A DNA stretch of 64,000 nt from Paramesorhizobium leguminum (GCF_003217235.1 NZ_QJTF01000012.1:1-64000), one strand, 5' to 3'; shown: positions 39,876 to 49,040, numbered from the stretch's first letter. Translations and numbers: made by a program. Notes: generated from the letters alone by a model not told the origin.

Positions 39876-40811
39876 TTACGCGCCGCCGTCGAACTTCATG
39901 ACGGGGATGCCCAGCTTGCGCGCCTTGTCCGCGAGGTTCTCCTGGATGCCGGTGCCGGGGAAGACGAGGACGCCGACCGGCAGGACATCGAGCATGGCGT
40001 CGTTACGCTTGAAGGGAGCGGCCTTGCCATGCTTCGTCCAGTCCGGGCGGAAGGTCACCTGCGGCACCTTGCGATTATCTGCCCAGCGGGAGGCGATCAG
40101 TTCGGAGCCCTTCGGTGTGCCGCCGTGCAAGAGCACCATGTCGGGGTGCTTGGCGTGGACCTTATCGAGCTTCGCCCAGATCAGGTGATGGTCGTTGAAG
40201 TCGGCGCCGCCGGTTACGGCAACCTTGGGTCCGGCAGGCAGCAGTACCTCGGTTTCGGCCCGGCGCTTGGCGGCGAGGAAGTCGCGGCTGTCGATCATCG
40301 CCGAGGTCAGATGGCGGTGGTTGACCATCGAGCCGGCTCGTGGCCGCCAAGCGGTGCCGGTGTGGTGCTCGAAAGCTTCCGCCGAGAGGTCACGGAAGAG
40401 TTCCATGCTGTTGCGCCGCTCGATAAGGGTCTGCCCTTCTGCCGTGAGGCGTTCGAGTTCGACCGACTTCACCTCGCTGCCGTCCTGTTCCCGCTGAAGG
40501 CGACGCTGCGCCTGCTCGTTGTCGTCGAGTTCCCGCTCCACCCGGCTGGCGGCGCGGTGGAAGAGGTTGACGGTTCCCCAGAGCAGATCGTCGAGGTCGG
40601 GTTCGAGCCGAGTGTCGCCGAGCGTGGCGACGAGGGCATCGAAGATATCCGCGACCGCGGCGGCTATCATGTTGCCCTCTGGCAGCGGCCGGGGATCGGG
40701 TTCATCCCGGAACGGACGCCAGCCATAGAGCTGGAGTTCGGTGAGGAGATGATCGGTGGGGGATGAGGTGCGGGCCGCATCGAGACTCAGGTGTTCGTCT
40801 GCGTTCATCAT
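39876..40811 (-). CDS. DUF2493 (SLOG/YspA-like) island protein
   Basis: 311 residues from ATG ATG at 40811/40808 (MMNADEHLSLDAARTSSPTD). The C-terminal 120 residues hold the Rossmann-like SLOG domain: KVAVTGGADFNDHHLIWAKL, MVLLHGGTPKGSELIASRWA and VLVFPGTGIQENLADKARKL. Such domains bind nucleotides or related ligands, and DUF2493 genes are a steady part of alphaproteobacterial plasmid/ICE blocks beside the toprim and helicase genes. The N-terminal part is a helical region with a coiled coil. Exact role unknown. Confidence 0.82.
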   Translation of the reverse strand: MMNADEHLSLDAARTSSPTDHLLTELQLYGWRPFRDEPDPRPLPEGNMIAAAVADIFDALVATLGDTRLEPDLDDLLWGTVNLFHRAASRVERELDDNEQAQRRLQREQDGSEVKSVELERLTAEGQTLIERRNSMELFRDLSAEAFEHHTGTAWRPRAGSMVNHRHLTSAMIDSRDFLAAKRRAETEVLLPAGPKVAVTGGADFNDHHLIWAKLDKVHAKHPDMVLLHGGTPKGSELIASRWADNRKVPQVTFRPDWTKHGKAAPFKRNDAMLDVLPVGVLVFPGTGIQENLADKARKLGIPVMKFDGGA

Positions 40812-41124
40812 CGGGAGCGTCCTTCTTTCCGAGACCGCGCCCATCGCGGCCTTCGCAGGCGTCGAAGCTCACAGGCGGGACGGACTGGCACCCGGAGCGA
40901 AGCGCAGGGCTCGATGGCCAAGGCCGGCTATTTTGCCTCGCGATGCAAAGGCGGCTGCCCACCGCGCGCGCCGTGTCGCGTGCGGTGAGCAGCCGCCGGC
41001 GGAAAATAGTCGGCCGCCGCGCCATTGCCCGGCCGGCCCGTTTGTGAGCCGATCGCCCTCTTGAGAAGGCCGTGGGCGCCGCTCTCTGCGACAATGAAGG
41101 ATGTTCCGATGATGAACGCAGACG
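40797..41124. repeat. Long imperfect inverted repeat containing a second DUF2493 start
   Basis: The 19 bases CGTCTGCGTTCATCATCGG at 40797-40815 recur inverted at 41106-41124. Between them the sequence folds on itself around about 40974, with arms matching at GGCCGGCTATTTTGCC/CGGAAAATAGTCGGCC and GCGGCTGCCCACCGCGCGCG/CGCGTGCGGTGAGCAGCCGC. Similarity continues past 41150. The right arm thus holds a decayed copy of the DUF2493 5' end (MMNADADEEKS...) running into the toprim gene on the other strand. Confidence 0.7.
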
Positions 41125-41171
41125 CCGATGAAGAGAAGAGCCTGGCCGCGCCTCATTCCCCACCGCGCTCC

Positions 41172-42230
41172 TCACGCCTCCATGAACCGGCTGACGTCCT
41201 CGGGATGAAGCTGTTCCTTGAGGACCGCCCGGAGGGCATCGACGCCGCGCTGACGCAGATCGTCGTTGAAGTCCGCGCCGATCGGCGACACCGCAATCGC
41301 CTCGATCCCGACGCTTTCTGCTCTGGCCATCAGGCTGTCTCTTGCAGCGTTGCCTGCCGGGTCGCGATCTCGCAGAGTATAGAGCCTGCGCAGCGTTGCC
41401 GGGAACAGGATTGCGGCGAGGTGTGCGGCCGAGAGCGCCGCCAGCATCGGCATTTGGGGCAAGACCTGACGGGGCGACAGAACGGTCTCGATCCCCTCCC
41501 CGGCGGCGAGCACCTCATCGGCAATGCCGAAGCGGACGCCATGCCCGAGAAGATCGCCCATCGCCCGTCTCGGCGTCTCGACAGGCGCCTTGCCCGAACC
41601 GTCCGGAGCGAGCCCAAGAGGAGCAAGATACGTGCGGTGCGCGCCGGTCTGCCGTCCGTCGAGGTCGGTGACGGAAGCGACCATCGCCGGCCAGATCTCT
41701 GTGGGAGAACGCTCGCCCGCCCAATAATAACACCGTGGATGGTAGCGCAGCGCGGCGGTGCCGGAGAGCGACCTGATCGCCCGCCCGTTGAGGTAGATCT
41801 CCGCAAGTGTTCCGGGGATTGGCCGGGACATGGTGAAGAGCCGCCGCGCCGCTTCAGGCGAACGGACGGCCACGTTCGTTGTTCCGCCGGGCGGTCTCCT
41901 GGTCTTCGCCGGTCCGGGATGCGGGAGTGAGAGGAACCGGCGCGCTTCCTCGACAACCTGCCTGAAGTCGACAAGGCCAAGCGCCTCGCGGATGACATCG
42001 AGGAGGTCGCCGTGCTGTCCCGTCGCCATGTCGGTCCATTTGCCCGCCGCCCCTTTGCCGGTTTCCGGCCCGGTCAGGCGCACGAACATGGACCGGCCCG
42101 GACTGTTCTTCACGTCGCCGACAATCCAGTATCGCCCGGCGCGCCGACCGGACGATAGATAGTGGCGGCAAACCGCCTCGGCATTGCGGCCGAGACGGAT
42201 TGCCAGATCGGAAACATCGTGGCGGGACAT
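41172..42230 (-). CDS. Toprim-domain protein (DUF7146 type), primase-like
   Basis: 352 residues from ATG at 42230 (MSRHDVSDLAIRLGRNAEAV). The N-terminal part has a primase-like zinc-ribbon-type layout without clear Cys (HYLSSGRRAGRYWIVGDVKN; WTDMATGQHGDLLDVIREAL). The C-terminal part has a toprim fold: VLAAGEGIETVLS (with the Glu of the first motif) and LYTLRDRDPAGNAARDSL (with D-x-D). Such proteins accompany the strawberry-notch helicase on ICEs and plasmids and may prime transferred strands. The start overlaps the helicase stop as TGATG. Confidence 0.82.
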   Translation of the reverse strand: MSRHDVSDLAIRLGRNAEAVCRHYLSSGRRAGRYWIVGDVKNSPGRSMFVRLTGPETGKGAAGKWTDMATGQHGDLLDVIREALGLVDFRQVVEEARRFLSLPHPGPAKTRRPPGGTTNVAVRSPEAARRLFTMSRPIPGTLAEIYLNGRAIRSLSGTAALRYHPRCYYWAGERSPTEIWPAMVASVTDLDGRQTGAHRTYLAPLGLAPDGSGKAPVETPRRAMGDLLGHGVRFGIADEVLAAGEGIETVLSPRQVLPQMPMLAALSAAHLAAILFPATLRRLYTLRDRDPAGNAARDSLMARAESVGIEAIAVSPIGADFNDDLRQRGVDALRAVLKEQLHPEDVSRFMEA

Positions 42231-45200
42231 CAGGCCGCCTCCCGCTCCGTAATACGCTCGACCGGATAGGTGTCGAGCAGCTTGCCGAGAACAGCCGGAC
42301 CGGACGCGTCGACAGGCACGAAGAAGCGAAGCTTCCACGAAATGATCTCCGTGAAGAGACCATAGACGCGCAGGCGCTCCCGCATGGCCTCGGTAAAACC
42401 GGAAAGCTCGATGCGGTTCGCGCCCATGACACGGACGCGGCGAAGCTGCAGGTCTTCGGCAAGATCGAGGATCGTGCGGCCATCCAGAAGCGCGGCGAAG
42501 GCATCGTCCGCCGCAAGCGATGCCGTGCCCATCGCGGTCGCGTTGGCAGCCCAGGCCGGAGAGACACGGCGGCCGATGATGCGCTCGCCGTCATCGGTCT
42601 GGAGCCGATAAACCCGCGTCGACTCGTTCGGCAGGCGCTTCCACACCGGCAGGAGAAGCCCGGCGACCATATGGATGGTGGTGTCGGAGAATTGCGGGAC
42701 CTCCGAGACTTCCCGGCTCCAGATGGCGGCGAAGGTATCGTGGTCGGTTTCCTCCCAATGGCTTTCGGCCATCATCTTCAGCGATGCGTGATGGTGGTCC
42801 ATCGGCCGGATAAGCCGGACGCGCCGCTCGATCTCGCCATCGTCGAGCATCAGCGAAGGAGCCGGAACCTGCACGGCGGCACGGCCCGACTTGGAGTTCA
42901 CCAGCAGCTTGCCACGATTATCGTCGGCAAGGGCCAGAGCCTCTTCCAAAACCTTCGGCCGGTTGCGCCGCCGCTCGGTGATGGTGAGCAGCCGCGTCTC
43001 CGCGCCCGTCGCCGGATGGATATAGATCATCTTCCGGTCGCTGACGACGAAGCTTTCGGCCGTCAGGGTCTCCAGCCCGACATCGTAGACGCCGCTGGCG
43101 ACGGCTCCTTGCACCTTGGCGTCGAGTAATTGCTCAAAGGCGGTAAACAGGATGCCCTGAAGCTCAATGGTGAGCGCCAGCAGGCGGTTCAGGAAGGTCG
43201 TAATGGACGGCAGCTCATCCTTGATACCGTTCGGGTCCGTCAGCTTCAGGCCGGTGGCCGTCTCGAAGCAGTCGAGCGAGCAGCCCTCGATCTTACCCCG
43301 CACCAGCAGGAGATAGAGCTGACGCAGGGCGTCGCGGGCATAAGACGATTCCAGATTGTCTTCAGGGCGGAACAGCCCCTGCCCGCCCGTCTGGCGCTGG
43401 CCTCGCGTGATCGCGCCGAGCGTGTCGAGACGCCGGGCGATGGTCGATAGGAAGCGCTTTTCCGCCTTCACATCGGTCGCGATCGGGCGGAACAGGGGCG
43501 GCTGGGCCTGGTTCGTCCGGTTGGTGCGGCCGAGGCCCTGAATGGCGGCGTCGACCTTCCAGCCCGGCTCAAGCAGATAGTGAACACGCAGCCGCCGGTT
43601 TCGCGCCGACAGATCGGCATGGTAGCTGCGCCCGGTTCCGCCCGCATCCGAGAAGACGAGGATACGCTTCAGGTCGTCCATGAAGGCGGCGGTCTCCGCG
43701 AGGTTCGCGGACGGCGCGCGGTTCTCGACCACAAGACGGTCGCCCTTGCGAACGATACGGCGCGAGCGGCCCGTCACCTCGGCGACCTGTGTCGTGCCAA
43801 AGCGCTGGACGATCTGGTCGAGTGCGCCGGGAACGGGCGGGAGCGAAGCCAGCCGCTCGATCAGCTCGTCGCGGCGGGCGACGGCTTCGCGGCTTTCGAC
43901 GGGCTGTCCATCGCGATAGACCGGCCGCGACGACAGATTGCCTTCGGAGTCGGTGAACGGCTCGTAGAGCTGTACCGGAAAGGAATGGGCGAGATAGTCG
44001 AGCACATATTCCCTCGGCGTGATGTCGACGCGGACATCGTTCCATTCCTCGGTCGGGATCTCGGCCAGCCGGCGCTCCATCAGCGCTTCGCCGGTCGAGA
44101 CGATCTGGATCACGGCGGTATGGCCCTCCTCCAGATCGCGCTCGATCGAGCGGATCAAGGTCGGGGTCTTCATGCTGGTGAGCAGATGGCCGAAAAACCG
44201 CTGCTTGGCCGACTCGAAGGCGCTGCGGGCGGCGGACTTGGCCTGCCTGTTCAGCGTGCCATCGCTGCCGGTGATATTGGCCGCCTCCATCGCCGCATCG
44301 AGATGATTGTGGATGATGGCGAACGCTCCGGCATAGGCATCGTAGATGCTCCGTTGCTCGTCGGTGAGCTGGTGCTCAACCAGCTCATATTCCACGCCGT
44401 CATAGCTAAGCGAGCGCGCGGTATAGAGGCCGAGCGAGCGAAGGTCGCGGGCCAGAACCTCCATAGCCGCGACGCCGCCATCCTCGATCGCTTCGACAAA
44501 CTCGGCGCGGGTGGCGAACGGGAAATCGTCACCGCCCCACAGCCCGAGCCGCTGCGCATAGGCGAGATTGTGGACGGTGGTGGCGCCGGTGGCCGAGACA
44601 TAGACGACGCGGGCATCGGGAAGCGCGTGCTGCAGCCGCAGGCCGGCGCGTCCCTGCTGCGAAGGGGCGACATCTCCGCGTTCTCCCTTGCCTCCGCCGG
44701 CGTTCTGCATCGCGTGGCTCTCGTCGAAAATGATTACCCCGTCAAAATCGGAACCCAACCATTCGACAATTTGTCGGACGCGCGAAACCCTCTCCCCACG
44801 GTCGTCGGAGCGTAGCGTGGCATAGGTCGTAAATAGGATGCCTTCATGAAGCGTGATCGGCTTTCCCTGGGGGAAGCGCGACAGCGGCGTGATCAGCAGG
44901 CGCTCCATGCCGAGCGCCGACCAGTCGCGCTGCGCATCCTCGATCAGCTTGTCGGACTTCGAAATCCACACGGCCTTGCGGCGTCCGCGCAGCCAATTAT
45001 CCAAAATAATACCGGCCGATTGGCGGCCCTTGCCCGCGCCGGTGCTATCGCCGAGCATGAAGCCGCGGCGGAAGCGCACGGCACCCTTGGCGTCAGTGGG
45101 CGCGGACTGGACGAGATCGAAGGTCTCATCCACCGTCCAGGATCCGGTAAGATAGCCGGAATGTGCCTCACCGGCATAGATGACGGTCTCCAACTGGGCG

Positions 45201-46537
45201 TCGGACAGGAGATCCCGAATGTTCGCCGGGAGCATCGGGCGATAGCTCGGCTTTGGCGGCGCGACGCTCGCCATCGCGGCGGACTGCACGAGCTTGGTGG
45301 GATGCGCCTGAGAGCCGGGAATACGGATCGACTGCAATTCGTATTCCTCATAGATGGCATCGGTCAGCCGGGTGCCCCCGGGCGGCGTCCAGTCAACGGT
45401 TTCATAGGCGAGCTCCACACCCTCCGGATCGGCGGCAACGGTCGCGATGGGACGCACAGCGGATGAGCGCGCAAGATAGCCGCGCACAGATCGGGGCGTT
45501 GCGGCCGGAAGCACCGCCGGGATTTCCGGCAGCGAGACCGGCAGACGTGGGGGCACCTGCGCCTCGATCCATCCGAGCAGCGTTGCGACATCCGGCGCCA
45601 TGCCCGGCGACGCCGGGAAGACAACGGGATCAGCGGCGGGCGTCTTGTCTATGATGGTTAGCCGCGTCGGGAAGGCCGTGCCATGCTTGGCATAGACCGA
45701 ACCGGCTATTGCCGCAGAGAAGACAATCGTGCCCCGCTCCTGCAAGCGGACGAAGGCATCGCGCCAGTTGGGAAGGTCCGGCCCGACATTGGCCCCGGTA
45801 ATCGTCACCAGCCGCCCGCCGGGTGCAAGGCGGTTCAGCGCCGATGCAATATGGCGGAAACCGGCATCGGCTACGCGCCCAGCGACGTTCGCCAGAGCCG
45901 AAAACGGCGGGTTCATCAGCACGACTGAGGGCACGGTGCTGGCCGCGAGATGATCGTCGATTTGGGCTGCGTCGAAGCGCGTCACGGCAATGGCCGGAAA
46001 GAGTGAGGCGAGCAGATCGGCGCGAAGCTCGGCCAATTCGTTGAGGATAAGAGAGCCGCCGGAGATCTCGGCGAAGATGGCGAGGAGACCCGTGCCGGCC
46101 GATGGTTCAAGCACGATATCGTTCGGCGTGATGGCGGCCGCGGTCGCTGCCGCGAGACCCAGCGGCACCGGCGTCGAAAACTGCTGGAGCACCTGGCTCT
46201 CCTCGGAGCGGCGCGTATGCGTCGGCAGGAGGCCGGTGATTTTCGTCAGGGCGGAAAGCCGCAATACCGGAGAGGCGGCTTTACGGAAAAGCGCACGTCC
46301 GTACTTGCGCAAAAACAGAACGGTCGCCACCTCGCAGGCGTCGTAGGCCGCTTTCCAGTTCCAGGCGCCAGCAGTGTCGGAAGCGCCGAAGACTGTTTCC
46401 ATGGCCGCGCGCAGGATGGCGGCATCGATACGTTCCCCGCGTTCAAGATGGGCAAGAAGACGGTTGGCGGCGCCAAGTATGGCGGGCGTATGAGCAATGG
46501 GCGCGACCGAAGCGGCCACGGGCAAAGTGATGTTCAT
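42230..46537 (-). CDS. Giant methyltransferase-helicase fusion (strawberry-notch type)
   Basis: 1435 residues from ATG at 46537 (MNITLPVAASVAPIAHTPAI). The N-terminal 250 residues contain an adenine-methyltransferase fold, with VLEPSAGTG (142-150) for SAM and NPPF (209-212) as catalytic motif. A superfamily-2 helicase follows: GDSTGAGKGRQSAG (Walker A), VIIFDESHAMQN (DExH) and QGLGRTNRTNQAQPP (motif VI), as in strawberry-notch-like proteins. The layout recalls phage P1 DarB, which protects incoming DNA from restriction. It lies with an ArdB-type antirestriction gene and shares its leader type, so a role in guarding transferred DNA is likely but inferred. Confidence 0.85.
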   Translation of the reverse strand: MNITLPVAASVAPIAHTPAILGAANRLLAHLERGERIDAAILRAAMETVFGASDTAGAWNWKAAYDACEVATVLFLRKYGRALFRKAASPVLRLSALTKITGLLPTHTRRSEESQVLQQFSTPVPLGLAAATAAAITPNDIVLEPSAGTGLLAIFAEISGGSLILNELAELRADLLASLFPAIAVTRFDAAQIDDHLAASTVPSVVLMNPPFSALANVAGRVADAGFRHIASALNRLAPGGRLVTITGANVGPDLPNWRDAFVRLQERGTIVFSAAIAGSVYAKHGTAFPTRLTIIDKTPAADPVVFPASPGMAPDVATLLGWIEAQVPPRLPVSLPEIPAVLPAATPRSVRGYLARSSAVRPIATVAADPEGVELAYETVDWTPPGGTRLTDAIYEEYELQSIRIPGSQAHPTKLVQSAAMASVAPPKPSYRPMLPANIRDLLSDAQLETVIYAGEAHSGYLTGSWTVDETFDLVQSAPTDAKGAVRFRRGFMLGDSTGAGKGRQSAGIILDNWLRGRRKAVWISKSDKLIEDAQRDWSALGMERLLITPLSRFPQGKPITLHEGILFTTYATLRSDDRGERVSRVRQIVEWLGSDFDGVIIFDESHAMQNAGGGKGERGDVAPSQQGRAGLRLQHALPDARVVYVSATGATTVHNLAYAQRLGLWGGDDFPFATRAEFVEAIEDGGVAAMEVLARDLRSLGLYTARSLSYDGVEYELVEHQLTDEQRSIYDAYAGAFAIIHNHLDAAMEAANITGSDGTLNRQAKSAARSAFESAKQRFFGHLLTSMKTPTLIRSIERDLEEGHTAVIQIVSTGEALMERRLAEIPTEEWNDVRVDITPREYVLDYLAHSFPVQLYEPFTDSEGNLSSRPVYRDGQPVESREAVARRDELIERLASLPPVPGALDQIVQRFGTTQVAEVTGRSRRIVRKGDRLVVENRAPSANLAETAAFMDDLKRILVFSDAGGTGRSYHADLSARNRRLRVHYLLEPGWKVDAAIQGLGRTNRTNQAQPPLFRPIATDVKAEKRFLSTIARRLDTLGAITRGQRQTGGQGLFRPEDNLESSYARDALRQLYLLLVRGKIEGCSLDCFETATGLKLTDPNGIKDELPSITTFLNRLLALTIELQGILFTAFEQLLDAKVQGAVASGVYDVGLETLTAESFVVSDRKMIYIHPATGAETRLLTITERRRNRPKVLEEALALADDNRGKLLVNSKSGRAAVQVPAPSLMLDDGEIERRVRLIRPMDHHHASLKMMAESHWEETDHDTFAAIWSREVSEVPQFSDTTIHMVAGLLLPVWKRLPNESTRVYRLQTDDGERIIGRRVSPAWAANATAMGTASLAADDAFAALLDGRTILDLAEDLQLRRVRVMGANRIELSGFTEAMRERLRVYGLFTEIISWKLRFFVPVDASGPAVLGKLLDTYPVERITEREAA

Positions 46538-46632
46538 GTGAGAAGCCTTGAGGAGAGCGGAAACAGGAGAGCCGGCGCAGCGCTCTCTCAACCGCCCAGG
46601 CTCACCCGTCCCGCCGGTCCTCTCCCTCTCCA
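46538..46632 (-). promoter_or_regulatory. Structured leader of the methyltransferase-helicase gene (leader copy a)
   Basis: On the minus strand the gene is preceded by GGAGAGGGAGAGG, then GACGGG, then GGGCGGTTGAGAGAGCGCT, then a CT-rich part and the ATG. The same order (AGAGGGAGAG, GAYGGG, GGGC, GAGAGAGxGCT) occurs before three other island genes at 48006, 48587 and 51963. It is probably a cis-acting RNA. Confidence 0.65.
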
Positions 46633-46652
46633 TGCATGGCGACAGCCCGCAT

Positions 46653-46683
46653 AGAAAAAGCGCCTCGCCGGAAAGCGAGGCGC
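46653..46683 (-). terminator. Rho-independent terminator after the 214-aa island gene
   Basis: Minus strand GCGCCTCG-CTTTCCGG-CGAGGCGC followed by TTTTTC. It stands between the stop at 46693 and the leader of the helicase gene, so that gene is transcribed separately. Confidence 0.85.
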
Positions 46684-46692
46684 TGGACCAAA

Positions 46693-47337
46693 TCACCCGA
46701 AACGGCGGCCGTTTACGGTGAAGGTATATTCGTTGGCGGCGATCACCGCATCGACGGCTTCGTCCGAGGTCAGATATTCGTATTCATATTCGAGCTGGCG
46801 ATAGAGCCAGCCTGCCAGATCGCGAAGCGCCTCAATCACGATTTCCTCGGCATCCGCCGTCACGTCCTGACAGGTCGGACTGTCGCGCGCGACCGAGATG
46901 GCCATGCAATTCTCATGATAATAATGACCGCGATGACTGGCTTCGGCGTGAAGCTGGTAGAAATTGCGGCGTTGGATAGCCTGAAGGGTGTCTGCAATCC
47001 CATGCAGCGCCGCATCCTTCGGCGCGTAGGCACGGATCCGATGCGGAGCATCCTGCTCATAGGAATAGAATGTCTCGAAGCAGGCGCCGTCGCCCTGACT
47101 CCAAAAACCGCGGAACCAGATGCAGGGCTTCTGTCGAGTGCCCCCGCCCAGAAGGGGAACGGCGCGGGTTTTGAGGCGCAGCCCCAGGATTTCCGCGATC
47201 TGCTGGAAATCCCCGTAGACTGAATCATACCAGTCGTAGTCGAAACCGCCTTCGCGGTACCAGGCACGCGCCTTCTCCTTGGCGGCATCGGACAGTTCAT
47301 CGAAGCGATAGACCGTGGTTTCGATGATTTTACTCAT
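46693..47337 (-). CDS. Island protein with FDELSDAAKEKAR motif, unknown function
   Basis: 214 residues from ATG at 47337 (MSKIIETTVYRFDELSDAAK). The opening FDELSDAAKEKARAWYREGG followed by YDWYDSVYGDFQQIAEILGL is a recurrent pattern in proteins of plasmids, ICEs and phages. The middle has CIWFRGFWSQGDGACFETF and several His and Cys. It is an acidic soluble protein. A 19-codon frame overlaps its start and may couple translation. Function unknown. Confidence 0.7.
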   Translation of the reverse strand: MSKIIETTVYRFDELSDAAKEKARAWYREGGFDYDWYDSVYGDFQQIAEILGLRLKTRAVPLLGGGTRQKPCIWFRGFWSQGDGACFETFYSYEQDAPHRIRAYAPKDAALHGIADTLQAIQRRNFYQLHAEASHRGHYYHENCMAISVARDSPTCQDVTADAEEIVIEALRDLAGWLYRQLEYEYEYLTSDEAVDAVIAANEYTFTVNGRRFG

Positions 47338-47389
47338 CGGCATCACCTCCATCGAGAACCTGCGTGAAATGTATGGAATGGTCGGCCAT
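47330..47389 (-). CDS. 19-residue upstream frame overlapping the next start
   Basis: MADHSIHFTQVLDGGDADE, with a strong AAGGAG seven bases before its ATG (47389) and a TAA that overlaps the start of the 214-residue gene. The main gene also has GGAGG within this frame. It may be a coupling leader peptide. Confidence 0.4.
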   Translation of the reverse strand: MADHSIHFTQVLDGGDADE

Positions 47390-47401
47390 GTCAGGCTCCT
47401 T

Positions 47402-47430
47402 AAAACGGAAAACCCGGCGCGATGGCCGGG
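47402..47430 (-). terminator. Rho-independent terminator after the 177-aa island gene
   Basis: Minus strand CCCGGC-CATCGC-GCCGGG followed by TTTTCCGTTTT, 39 bases past the stop at 47469. Confidence 0.8.
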
Positions 47431-47468
47431 TCGGATTTACGGGAAAATGGAATGCGTGATCGTGAGCC

Positions 47469-48002
47469 TCACTCGGCCTTAAGCAGTGCCATCCGCGCGG
47501 CCTGCCGCCAGTCGGGGTGAACGAGGCGACCTTCGATTACGCTGGCGCGTATGCCGAGCCTGCGGGCGGTATTATAATTGTCCCAGCCCGCTTCGAAGGA
47601 CGCTTCAGCGCGCAATTTGCTCGCCTCTTCCATCACGAGACGAGCTTCGTCGTCCGAGGCAACAGGATGACACCATTTGACACCGCCCCGTACGGGTTCA
47701 CCGGCGAGAACCTGACATTGCTCGTTGTCGATAATGATGAACAAGAGCGGCTCGAAATCGGCGATCTCGTCGTCGCCGGTATCGATGTGAGCCTGCCCGG
47801 CGATCCGTTCAACGCAGGTTATGGCGTCGTTGAGGGTATCGCATTGGTCCAACTCGATGGTGAGCAAAACCTCAGAGGAACCATAGAGCGGATTGTCTTT
47901 CAGACTGGCTTCGCCGAGGCAGGTGACCCGCAGAGGAAATTTCCGGTGGAGCGCCGCGTTCGAGGACAAGTTCGTAGCGGTAACGGAGTTGAAGGTGTTC
48001 AT
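47469..48002 (-). CDS. Island protein of unknown function with leader copy b
   Basis: 177 residues from ATG at 48002 (MNTFNSVTATNLSSNAALHR). It contains SSEVLLTIELDQCDTLNDAI and FEPLLFIIIDNEQCQVLAGE, suggesting an alpha/beta fold, then a helical C-terminus (ARLVMEEASKLRAEASFEAG). It is flanked by other single-gene units, each with its own leader and terminator. No family recognised. Confidence 0.65.
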   Translation of the reverse strand: MNTFNSVTATNLSSNAALHRKFPLRVTCLGEASLKDNPLYGSSEVLLTIELDQCDTLNDAITCVERIAGQAHIDTGDDEIADFEPLLFIIIDNEQCQVLAGEPVRGGVKWCHPVASDDEARLVMEEASKLRAEASFEAGWDNYNTARRLGIRASVIEGRLVHPDWRQAARMALLKAE

Positions 48003-48090
48003 CACGATTGTCTCCCTGACGGGCGGCGGAAGCCTCTCTCCCGCCCCACAATCCCGTCACGGCCAAACCGGTCGCACTCTCCCTCTCCTC
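48003..48090 (-). promoter_or_regulatory. Structured leader, copy b
   Basis: GGAGAGGGAGAGTGCG, then GTGACGGG, GGGGCGGGAGAGAGGCT and CGCCGCCCGTC before the start. GACGGG and CCCGTC can pair around the GAGAGAG core, and GGGCGG with CCGCC inside it. Confidence 0.65.
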
Positions 48091-48163
48091 GCCCTCATAT
48101 AATTGGCCGTAGCCTGCATGAGAAAAGCGCCCCGCCGTGGAGCAGCAGGACGCTCCACATCAG

Positions 48164-48586
48164 TCAGTCGATGGCCTGGAATATCTCGGACGCCTCCGGA
48201 TGGCCGGTCGAATAATCGTAAAGCCGCCCGTAACCACGCGCGAGAAACTCGGATTCGTACCGGAAGGAGAGATGCGAGAAGGTGAACAGCGTGGCGATGA
48301 TACCAGCCGCCTCCGCCGAGACCTCGCCGCAATATTGGGTGATGCCGCCCTCAATTCTGCAGCGCTGCTGCGAGGCGGGCGCCAGGAACAACGGCTGGCC
48401 TTCATACTCGTAGAAATTCCAGAAGCCACCGCCATAATCGCGCGGGCTGAGCCGCTGCATGAATGTATAGACCGCGTTCTCGGCGACTATCAGAAGCGGC
48501 AGTCCGAATAGCCCCGGCAAGAACGTCTCGCGGCGATCCTGCGGAACGAGTGTAGCAAGGCGGGATGTGGTGGCCTGTGTTGTCAT
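48164..48586 (-). CDS. ardB: ArdB/KlcA-family antirestriction protein
   Basis: 140 residues from ATG at 48586. The family pattern is plain: RRETFLPGLFGLPLLIVAEN followed by AVYTFMQRLSPRDYGGGFWN with FYEYEGQPLFLAP, then SAEAAGIIATLFTFSHLSFR and a C-terminal YDYSTGHPEASEIFQAID. ArdB/KlcA proteins protect incoming plasmid DNA against type I restriction without mimicking DNA. It is transcribed alone from the leader-copy-c region, as suits a gene needed early after entry. Confidence 0.9.
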   Translation of the reverse strand: MTTQATTSRLATLVPQDRRETFLPGLFGLPLLIVAENAVYTFMQRLSPRDYGGGFWNFYEYEGQPLFLAPASQQRCRIEGGITQYCGEVSAEAAGIIATLFTFSHLSFRYESEFLARGYGRLYDYSTGHPEASEIFQAID

Positions 48587-48682
48587 CGGGCTTTCTCCGG
48601 AGAGCGAAACGGGAAAGATTCGGACAGCGCTCTCTTTGCCCGTCCGAACCCATCCCGGCCCCAGATGGCCCTCTCCCTCTAA
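48587..48682 (-). promoter_or_regulatory. Structured leader, copy c
   Basis: TTAGAGGGAGAGGGCC, then GATGGG, then GGACGGGCAAAGAGAGCGCTGTCC and CGCTCTCCGGAGAAAG before the antirestriction start. TTCGGAC and GTCCGAA form a hairpin around GGGCAAAGAGAGCGCT. Confidence 0.65.
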
Positions 48683-48806
48683 ATCCCCTCTAGACGGCTC
48701 CGCAGCAGAGTAATTCCAATAAACTGGTGGGCGTGAACAGTTTTCGGAAATCGCGAAGTTGCAGCAAAGATACTACAATAACTCAGTGATTCGAGGAGAT
48801 ATAAGA

Positions 48807-49040
48807 ATGGTATCTGTTATTTGGACCCCAGCAGACAAACCAACAGAACGGCACGTTGTTGTGCATGCACACCGCGACGGAATGCCAGCCGCAGACAAGG
48901 GTTATTTCTTTCTCAGTGATGAGAGCGACTGGGGTGGATCTGGTCCGTTTGACATGAGATTGGACGAGGTCATTGACCGGGCGAAGCAAAAGGCCTCGGA
49001 CGAGGGACTTCACACCGTCGTCGTGGTTCGCAAACCCTGA
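48807..49040 (+). CDS. Small island protein, unknown
   Basis: 77 residues from ATG at 48807 (MVSVIWTPADKPTERHVVVH), with GAGGAGATA upstream. Plus-strand, AT-richer than its neighbours. It contains GYFFLSDESDWGGSGPFDMR and ends KASDEGLHTVVVVRKP, a compact alpha/beta pattern. It is 34 bases before the SEC-C gene start and probably co-transcribed. No family recognised. Confidence 0.6.
   Translation: MVSVIWTPADKPTERHVVVHAHRDGMPAADKGYFFLSDESDWGGSGPFDMRLDEVIDRAKQKASDEGLHTVVVVRKP

Noticed and set aside
41025-41930. Long plus-strand frame over the toprim gene
   Set aside because: It is the antisense of the toprim gene; only its first residues matter, as a remnant of the inverted DUF2493 start.
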